Shown here one piece after another: positions 5,930 to 10,520 of a stretch of 10,520 nucleotides of DNA. How positions within the stretch are numbered: position 1 is the stretch's first letter; every line of letters begins with the position of its first letter. Source of the stretch: Thermoplasmatota archaeon. Lineage in GTDB: Archaea > Thermoplasmatota > E2 > DHVEG-1. Below the pieces are notes generated by a model, which saw only the letters and a program-made list of their open reading frames with translations, was not told the DNA's origin and made no database searches. A program made the position numbers and the translations under genes. The stretch is taken from positions 1 to 10,520 of the forward strand of contig JAGXLH010000061.1 in the NCBI GenBank assembly GCA_018334795.1, read 5' to 3'.

Positions 5930-7072
5930 TTACACATAATTCCACTCTGAATTTTTACAAGATTTAACAAATAGTGTTTTTACCTCATCAAAGGACGCAG
6001 GTGTTTTAAATCCCGTTGGATCAAACTGTGTTCGAAAAATAGGTAAATCATGCTGATGAAATGTTTCCCATAATTCCTCCAATTTAGGTGGAGAACAACG
6101 AAGAAGCGAACCGAGTTCATTAGTGGTGTAATAAAACAATGGAGCCTCTGATTCCTCTTCAAAAAGAGAAAATAATTTCATCATCTTTTTCTTTGTTCCT
6201 ACTGTTTTCCTTTCCCCGATACCCTTTAACATTTTAATGATTTTCTTATCGTGAAGACTGCCAGTCCATAACGGACCAATAAAACCTGGTTCATCCTTGA
6301 ATGGATACACATCTTTTTTTGAAATAGGTTGAATACGTTTTGCTGTCTTGTTAGCACTTGGTATATTTCTATGAATTTGCACGTACAATCTCATGTAATG
6401 ATCTGTTTTATATGATAAAATTGGTTGAATACCAACTTCATGTTTTGCTGCCTCTCGAGCAACAAATCCAAGTAGAATCCTTAATCCCACTTCATGCATA
6501 ATTGGTCCATGCAATGGATGAGCTGCATACCGTCTCAAACATACCTTTGGATACACACCACATAATCCCGCAGTATCCGTTGCACTTACTGCTAACACTC
6601 CTTGATGACGAATACTTTTCATTGCAGCATCAACAAAAGAAACCGGTGATCCAAAAGGATCTACATCAATATAATCAAACTTTTCTTCAAGCAATAATGA
6701 ATTCAAGTTTTGATTTTCACATCGTATGTTCTTCAAAGATTTTTCTTTCACGTTTTTTTGCATCACAAAAAAAGATTCTTCAGACCAATCATTGATTATC
6801 ACATCAAAAGAACCAGATAATTCATTACTAAAACGAAGTCCTCTCACACCAGTTGCAGCTAGTCCATCTAATAAGGAAAAATGTTTTCTTTGACCTGTTG
6901 AAAGCAACCATTGCACCACAACTATTGAAAAATCGCGATTCAATTCCATTGCTGGGTTATAAAACGGAAGACCTTGTTTCTTTCCAGGTCCTTTATCCTT
7001 ATTTTTTTGCTCTGGAGCAAAAAAGACCGTTGATCCTTCAGTGATCTGTTGATATCTAATCGATGTACTCAT
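5930..7072 (-). CDS. trm1: tRNA (guanine-26-N2)-dimethyltransferase Trm1
   Basis: This is a 380-residue class I SAM-dependent enzyme that makes m2,2G26 (m2G as intermediate) at the D-stem/anticodon-stem junction of many tRNAs. The length matches archaeal Trm1 (about 380). Visible motifs are FYNPAMELNRD (37-47, a Trm1 signature), the SAM-binding LLDGLAATGVRG (67-78), the catalytic IDVDPFGSP motif (135-143) and VSATDTAGLCG (162-172) with YPKVCLRRY after it. The C-terminal half carries the Trm1-specific tRNA-binding domain, including SYKTDHYMRLYV and GPLWTGSLHD. None of the four Cys of the zinc site found in some Trm1 proteins is obvious. It starts ten bases after the THEP1 stop and is followed by purN, so co-transcription is likely. 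Confidence 0.96.
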   Translation of the reverse strand: MSTSIRYQQITEGSTVFFAPEQKNKDKGPGKKQGLPFYNPAMELNRDFSIVVVQWLLSTGQRKHFSLLDGLAATGVRGLRFSNELSGSFDVIINDWSEESFFVMQKNVKEKSLKNIRCENQNLNSLLLEEKFDYIDVDPFGSPVSFVDAAMKSIRHQGVLAVSATDTAGLCGVYPKVCLRRYAAHPLHGPIMHEVGLRILLGFVAREAAKHEVGIQPILSYKTDHYMRLYVQIHRNIPSANKTAKRIQPISKKDVYPFKDEPGFIGPLWTGSLHDKKIIKMLKGIGERKTVGTKKKMMKLFSLFEEESEAPLFYYTTNELGSLLRCSPPKLEELWETFHQHDLPIFRTQFDPTGFKTPASFDEVKTLFVKSCKNSEWNYV

Positions 7073-7082
7073 AAAAACAAAA

Positions 7083-7643
7083 TTAAAATAATGGAGGAAG
7101 TTTTTCCTTCACGATTTTCTCGATTTTATATGGAAGTAAATTTCTATTCACTGGAGTGACTTCAAGAATACGAATATCATCACGACGGCGTACATCCTGA
7201 AGCAGAGGAGTACGAGATTTTTTATGAAGAGTGATCATAATTGGTTTATCACTGTCCAAAGCAGCAACCACGGTTTCACAGAATTTCTCTGAAAGCATTT
7301 CCATTTTCCCAATTTCATCTATGATTATAATATGGATATCTTCACTTGTGATTGCTTTTTCAACAGCAGGGATACCAATTTCTTCTAATGCACTGGTATC
7401 AACACCATATTTTCCAACATGTTCTTTATCTTCAAAGTCAACATGAGCAAACGTTTTTCCTTCGCCTGTTTGCCAATCTTTGACTTTAAAGCCAACACGT
7501 TCATCATCCTTAATTATCGATTCAGTGATCATTCCTTCGGCAACGTATCCAGCTTTATGTAAGAAACCAATGATTTTCTTTAGCGTTTCAGTTTTGCCTA
7601 CGTTTGGCATACCAGTGATGCCAATCTTAGGAATATCATCCAT
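7083..7643 (-). CDS. THEP1-family nucleoside-triphosphatase
   Basis: This 186-residue P-loop NTPase resembles the MJ1559/THEP1 family, whose members hydrolyse ATP, GTP and other NTPs; the cellular role is unclear. Walker A is GMPNVGKTET (11-20), directly after the first strand (KIGIT), as is usual for THEP1. Walker B is the characteristic IIIIDEIGKMEM (105-116), in which E-x-G-K-M-E is a family hallmark. GMITESI (37-43) and GFKVKD (51-56) match the conserved second and third strands, and TLHKKSRTPLLQDVRRRDD (138-156) resembles the family's conserved C-terminal loop. Length fits (about 175-190 typical). It heads the THEP1-trm1-purN-folC run. The neighbourhood is housekeeping and does not identify its substrate. 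Confidence 0.9.
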   Translation of the reverse strand: MDDIPKIGITGMPNVGKTETLKKIIGFLHKAGYVAEGMITESIIKDDERVGFKVKDWQTGEGKTFAHVDFEDKEHVGKYGVDTSALEEIGIPAVEKAITSEDIHIIIIDEIGKMEMLSEKFCETVVAALDSDKPIMITLHKKSRTPLLQDVRRRDDIRILEVTPVNRNLLPYKIEKIVKEKLPPLF

Positions 7644-7697
7644 ACGGAAAAAACATAATGTCTTTGTGGTTTAGAAATGTTTTTATTTCTTTAAACG
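7644..7697 (-). promoter_or_regulatory. Intergenic region between pssA and THEP1, weak promoter candidate
   Basis: The 54-base gap is A/T-rich. On the minus strand TTTAAAG followed by AAATAAAAAC, and further on TTTCTAAA about 29 bases before the THEP1 ATG, could serve as TATA boxes. A run of six T (7647-7652 on the plus coordinates) could end pssA transcripts. There is no Shine-Dalgarno before the THEP1 start. Read-through from pssA is equally possible. Confidence 0.25.
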
Positions 7698-8417
7698 TCA
7701 CTTTTTTTTCAACGTTTGCCCGCTTTCCTTGAAGAAATAAAGATAAATATGACCAGCAAACATATAAATAAGCACTGAAACAAGCAATGCAATGTACATA
7801 AAAGAAACAAAAAAACCAAACAGGATTGTTAGTACAATAATAATTACTGTGATTGCATTCATACTATTGCTTGGTTTTGGAAATGAAATAGGTAATACCA
7901 TAAAAAAAGCAGCAAGAAGAACACTAACAAAAACAAAGAGTTGAATCGAAGTAAGAAAACTTATAGATAATACAAAAATAGTTGCAGCTGAAGCAGGAAG
8001 CCCTAAAAACACCTGTTTATTTTTTAACGGATGAAATGAAGCTAATCGGATGAATGCACAACATAAATATATGATTAAAATTAACCAAAAAAGCACGAGA
8101 AGAATTTGTGAGGAATCCGGTGTTGACATCATACGTATCGCTAAAAAAACACTGGGAGCAATACCCATTGTGGTCATATCTGACATAGCTTCGAAATAAT
8201 CCCCCAATTCACCTTTTCCAAATCGGCGAGCGATAATACCATCTAAACCATCTGCTAATAACCCCAGGAGAATTAAGGTAAATGCGATATGAAACTTGAG
8301 TTGAACCGGTAATGAAAAATCAAAGACAAGGACTAAAATTGCGCTTAATCCAAAAAACCCGTTGAGCATACTTACAACATCAGGATATCTGAGAAGATTA
8401 AGCATTGGATGCTGCAA
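7698..8417 (-). CDS. pssA: CDP-alcohol phosphatidyltransferase, probable archaetidylserine synthase
   Basis: This 239-residue membrane enzyme with about seven or eight TM segments should transfer L-serine to CDP-archaeol, giving archaetidylserine. The CDP-alcohol transferase motif is clear: ADGLDGIIARRFGKGELG, then D-Y-F-E-A-M-S-D (about 55-80), with MGIAPSVFLA just after it and GLPASAA further on, both typical of the serine-using branch. The third acidic residue is Glu76 where the family normally has Asp. The start is ambiguous. TTG at 8417 has GGGGTG seven bases upstream and is adopted here; ATG at 8405 would give 235 residues. Either start overlaps the end of psd (20 or 8 bases), so the genes are coupled. 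Context (archaeosortase, decarboxylase) supports serine as the head group rather than inositol or glycerol phosphate. Confidence 0.88.
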   Translation of the reverse strand: MQHPMLNLLRYPDVVSMLNGFFGLSAILVLVFDFSLPVQLKFHIAFTLILLGLLADGLDGIIARRFGKGELGDYFEAMSDMTTMGIAPSVFLAIRMMSTPDSSQILLVLFWLILIIYLCCAFIRLASFHPLKNKQVFLGLPASAATIFVLSISFLTSIQLFVFVSVLLAAFFMVLPISFPKPSNSMNAITVIIIVLTILFGFFVSFMYIALLVSVLIYMFAGHIYLYFFKESGQTLKKK

Positions 8418-9045
8418 TCATGTTCACCCCTGCTATCACTCGATCTTTTTTAGTAACTGTTATTTCAACATTCATTTTTTTTGGAAGAATCACGTCCACT
8501 CGAGAACCCAATCGGATTAACGAAATTTTTTCTCCTTTTTTAAGATGCTCTCCGTTTTTAACATAGGGAACGATACGGCGGGCAACTGTTCCTGCGATAA
8601 GAATAATTTTAACTAATCCCTTTGCCGTTTCAACAAGCATAATCACCCGTTCGTTTCTCTCTGATTCTTTTGTAAATGCTGGAAGATGAGACCCAGGAAT
8701 ATGCGTTATTTTTTTAATTGTTCCATCAACAGGCATTCGGTTTACGTGCACATGATAAATGTTCATAAATGTAGAAACAAAAAAAGCATTGCCCACATCT
8801 TCATCCTGAATAGAGTTCACTGCGCGAATGATACCATCGGCCACTGCAACAATTCCATTTCCTGTTTTTCGATCCGGATCTCTAAAAAATATAATGAGAA
8901 GAATACTGATTAAAGCTAAAATAACACTTAAAAAAAACAAAAGCCGTTGAACGATTCCAGTCATAAAAAAAGAAAGTAAACTAACTACAACAAAAAGTAA
9001 AACTGCAGTAAGAATCCAATAACTTCCTCCTTGAGCAATCTGCAT
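8398..9045 (-). CDS. psd: Phosphatidylserine-decarboxylase family protein, probable archaetidylserine decarboxylase
   Basis: This 215-residue short-form decarboxylase should convert archaetidylserine to archaetidylethanolamine. Two N-terminal membrane helices (about 10-28 and 33-53) lead into FFRDPDR (53-59) and the catalytic domain: VADGII (68-73), FMNIYHVHVNRMPVDG (93-108), PAFTKESERNERV (122-134), IAGTVARRIV (150-159) and the C-terminal IRLGSRVDVILP (177-188). Self-cleavage is expected between Gly180 and Ser181, with Ser181 becoming the pyruvoyl group. GSR in place of GST/GSS is usual for short-form enzymes. Its ATG shares one base with the archaeosortase stop (TAATG), and its end overlaps pssA. 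The order matches enzymes tied to archaeosortase protein sorting. Confidence 0.93.
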   Translation of the reverse strand: MQIAQGGSYWILTAVLLFVVVSLLSFFMTGIVQRLLFFLSVILALISILLIIFFRDPDRKTGNGIVAVADGIIRAVNSIQDEDVGNAFFVSTFMNIYHVHVNRMPVDGTIKKITHIPGSHLPAFTKESERNERVIMLVETAKGLVKIILIAGTVARRIVPYVKNGEHLKKGEKISLIRLGSRVDVILPKKMNVEITVTKKDRVIAGVNMIAASNA

Positions 9046-9998
9046 TACATTTTCCTCTTAGTAAACCTTCTCATCCATTGTTCAATAGGTCCTTTCCTTT
9101 TTGATAAATCAATCAAAGCAAAGATTTCATCAAAGATTTCAGGCATATACTTTCCGAGAATAAACAAGATAGCAATCAATGCAATTAAACTTCCACCTTT
9201 TCCAATGTAATTATGAGCAATACTAAAAAACTCTGGGCCGTATACCCCAATCATGTACATGATGGATGCATTCCGGACTAAATTCAATATATAAACAGTA
9301 CCAATGGTAAATAAGATACCAAACGTCTTTCGTTTCACATCTATTGATGTTAATGGTAGTAGAATCCCTACAAAAATAACCATTGATTGCACGGCAGTAC
9401 ATGCAAAAATAATACGGATAACTTGGTCATTAAACCAAATATAACGTCCACTTACGGTGACGTCATTAACAAAAAGTGAAAGTAACCATCCACTTTGCTG
9501 AGCAACCACCTTAATCAACCATATGGCTAAAGGTGTTAATTCAATAATAAAATAAATCAAACCAGCAATCGCAGAAGCACCAGCAATCCAACGTAAACTA
9601 TCACTAGATAACTTATGTTTTGCTGCATACCATTCATGATATGCAAAATAAAAGAGAACAAAAATACCTGCGATACAAAGGATTGCATTTACTAAATCAT
9701 GATCTTCACCAAAATAAAGCGTATTTGGCTGCGTTGCCCAATACATCGAAAACACAATCCAACCAGCCGCTCTTGCTTTCCAGGAAATCGTTGTTTTTGT
9801 AAATGATCCAAATGCTAATAATCCAAGACCTGCAAACAATGGAATGGGAAGTAGAGTTATTACTACTGGGTCAAGAGGATACGGAAAAAACAAAAGTCCA
9901 ACGACCGTATAAATAATAGGAAGAATAACAAAGAGCGAGGCAATTTGATTCTCAGTTAAATCAACTGATTGCTTTGAAATCATGACTGTAGACATCAT
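9045..9998 (-). CDS. artA: Archaeosortase (ArtA-like membrane protease/transpeptidase)
   Basis: This 317-residue polytopic membrane protein is related to exosortase/archaeosortase enzymes, which cleave a C-terminal sorting signal (PGF-CTERM for ArtA) and attach the protein to a membrane lipid. The signature region is in the second half: IIFACTAVQSMVIFVG with the predicted catalytic Cys200, YILNLVRNASIMYM with Arg242 (42 residues later, like the spacing in characterised ArtA), and then FFSIAHNYIGKGGS (258-270) with a conserved His262. Seven to nine TM helices fit. It starts with ATG at 9998 (ATGs at 9995 and 9983 are alternatives) without a Shine-Dalgarno. It leads a cluster with psd and pssA. 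No substrate is encoded here, so the recognised signal is inferred from family resemblance. Confidence 0.9.
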   Translation of the reverse strand: MMSTVMISKQSVDLTENQIASLFVILPIIYTVVGLLFFPYPLDPVVITLLPIPLFAGLGLLAFGSFTKTTISWKARAAGWIVFSMYWATQPNTLYFGEDHDLVNAILCIAGIFVLFYFAYHEWYAAKHKLSSDSLRWIAGASAIAGLIYFIIELTPLAIWLIKVVAQQSGWLLSLFVNDVTVSGRYIWFNDQVIRIIFACTAVQSMVIFVGILLPLTSIDVKRKTFGILFTIGTVYILNLVRNASIMYMIGVYGPEFFSIAHNYIGKGGSLIALIAILFILGKYMPEIFDEIFALIDLSKRKGPIEQWMRRFTKRKM

Positions 9999-10018
9999 CT
10001 TTTCTTTTAAGTTTCTTA

Positions 10019-10028
10019 TTGTTATACT
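10019..10028 (-). promoter_or_regulatory. TATA-like box of the archaeosortase operon
   Basis: On the minus strand AGTATAACAA is centred about 26 bases before the artA ATG at 9998, which fits a leaderless start. It lies directly downstream of the hairpin terminator of the preceding unit. The call is based on pattern and spacing only. Confidence 0.4.
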
Positions 10029-10029
10029 G

Positions 10030-10072
10030 AAAAAAAGAGTTTGATGAAGAACCCGTTTTTTTGGTTCTTCAT
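10030..10072 (-). terminator. Hairpin terminator after the NuoH-like gene
   Basis: ATGAAGAACC (10044-10053) and GGTTCTTCAT (10063-10072) form a perfect 10-bp stem with a 9-base loop. On the minus strand a run of seven T follows seven bases after the stem (10030-10036). The element begins 14 bases after the stop of the NuoH-like gene, so it should end that leftward transcript. A clear hairpin plus T run is uncommon for archaea, where T runs alone usually suffice. Confidence 0.65.
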
Positions 10073-10086
10073 AAGTTGTTTTGTTT

Positions 10087-10520
10087 TTATGCTAACCCAA
10101 GGAGTTCTACCATGGATGGAATACTGAAGTTAGTCATAATGGTTTGATCCCACATCAAACAGATAAGACCAACCAAACCAATCAAGGTTAATGGAACCCA
10201 GTATGTATACACGATCTGATCGATTTTTAACCGGGCCACAGCAACTCTTATTAGCGTTACTGAAAAGAGTAAGACTAAGAACAGTTTCCCTAAGTAAAAC
10301 AAGATATCTGCGGCGATTCCAGCATATGATTCCAAACCAAGTAATGGTGAAAGATTATAAGGGAAGAACAATGCAATGATCAGTGTTCCCATCACCACCA
10401 TTTTCACACCATCTGCTAAGTAAAACATGCCAAGATTCCGTCCAGAGTATTCCACCATTAACCCATCAGCAATCTCAGTTTCAGCTTCCGGTGAATCAAA
10501 TGGTATTTTGGATAATTCAG
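10087..10520 (-). CDS. nuoH: NuoH-like subunit of complex I / membrane-bound hydrogenase, 5' end outside window
   Basis: This is the C-terminal 143 or so residues of the membrane subunit that couples quinone/phenazine or hydrogen chemistry to ion pumping. The reading frame is open to the right edge, so the ATG at 10458 is an internal Met, not the start. From the edge it reads ELSKIPFDSPEAETEIADG and then LMVEYSGRNLGMFYLAD, the conserved family loop (P-F-D-x-P-E-A-E-x-E-x-x-x-G-x-x-x-E-Y-S-G). Three or four membrane helices follow. FRIDQ-type chemistry is recalled by LKIDQIVYTYW near the end. ADGLMVEYSG differs somewhat from classic NuoH (VAGYHTEYSG), so a Fpo-like, Mbh/Mbx-like or other group 4 complex is possible. 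The remaining subunits would lie beyond the window. It ends at a hairpin terminator. Confidence 0.85.
   Translation of the reverse strand, partial: ELSKIPFDSPEAETEIADGLMVEYSGRNLGMFYLADGVKMVVMGTLIIALFFPYNLSPLLGLESYAGIAADILFYLGKLFLVLLFSVTLIRVAVARLKIDQIVYTYWVPLTLIGLVGLICLMWDQTIMTNFSIPSMVELLGLA

Noticed and set aside
5980..6162. 60-codon minus-strand open frame overlapping the 3' part of trm1
   Set aside because: It is in a different frame within the conserved Trm1 C-terminal domain and has no features of its own.
6502..6795. 97-codon plus-strand open frame inside trm1
   Set aside because: Antisense to the SAM-binding and catalytic region of Trm1; no independent evidence of coding.
9045..9998. 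Bacterial exosortase acquired by transfer
   Set aside because: The Cys-x-x-x-Q-S and AHN-x-IGK-x-GS signature and the psd/pssA context fit archaeosortase A better.

Overview
The window is AT-rich archaeal chromosome. The markers that point to archaea are an archaeal-type Trm1 tRNA methyltransferase, a THEP1-family NTPase, an archaeosortase, and CDP-alcohol transferase and decarboxylase genes for archaetidylserine and archaetidylethanolamine. TATA-like boxes sit about 25-30 bases upstream of several start codons that lack a Shine-Dalgarno sequence, as expected for leaderless archaeal transcripts. A NuoH-like subunit together with folate genes and PurN would fit a euryarchaeote, perhaps a member of the Thermoplasmatota. 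That placement is inference, because no rRNA or other phylogenetic marker is present.

Layout. Positions 1-1759 are read rightward: the 3' end of an iron-containing alcohol dehydrogenase whose frame breaks in a T tract, a ZupT-like ZIP metal transporter, and a small heat-shock protein (Hsp20). Everything from about 1763 to the right edge is read leftward. In transcription order, from right to left, this is: the C-terminal part of a NuoH-like membrane subunit, ending at a hairpin terminator; an archaeosortase-Psd-PssA cluster (9998 to 7698); THEP1, Trm1, PurN and FolC (7643 to 3909); and a further unit starting at a GTG (3845) with a separate N-terminal DHPS domain, the DHPS catalytic protein FolP, a six-TM membrane protein, and possibly a small single-TM protein. 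The leftward block converges on Hsp20 at about 1760.

Two gene groups stand out. The first is archaeosortase, archaetidylserine decarboxylase and archaetidylserine synthase. They overlap by 1 to 20 bases and look like a compact protein-sorting and lipid-anchor operon: the two lipid enzymes make archaetidylserine and archaetidylethanolamine, and the sortase presumably cuts C-terminal signals and transfers proteins to a lipid. No substrate with a sorting signal is encoded here. The second is a folate and one-carbon set: DHPS (split into two ORFs with an ATGA overlap) and FolC build reduced folate, and PurN would use 10-formyl-folate in purine synthesis.

Oddities: the frameshifted Fe-ADH end; the split long-form DHPS; a Glu in place of the third motif Asp of PssA; an open frame for a small membrane protein without a normal start codon; and an inverted repeat flanking the TATA-like box of the folate promoter. 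I see no tRNA, rRNA, CRISPR array, insertion sequence or attachment site, and no gene-free stretch longer than 300 bases.
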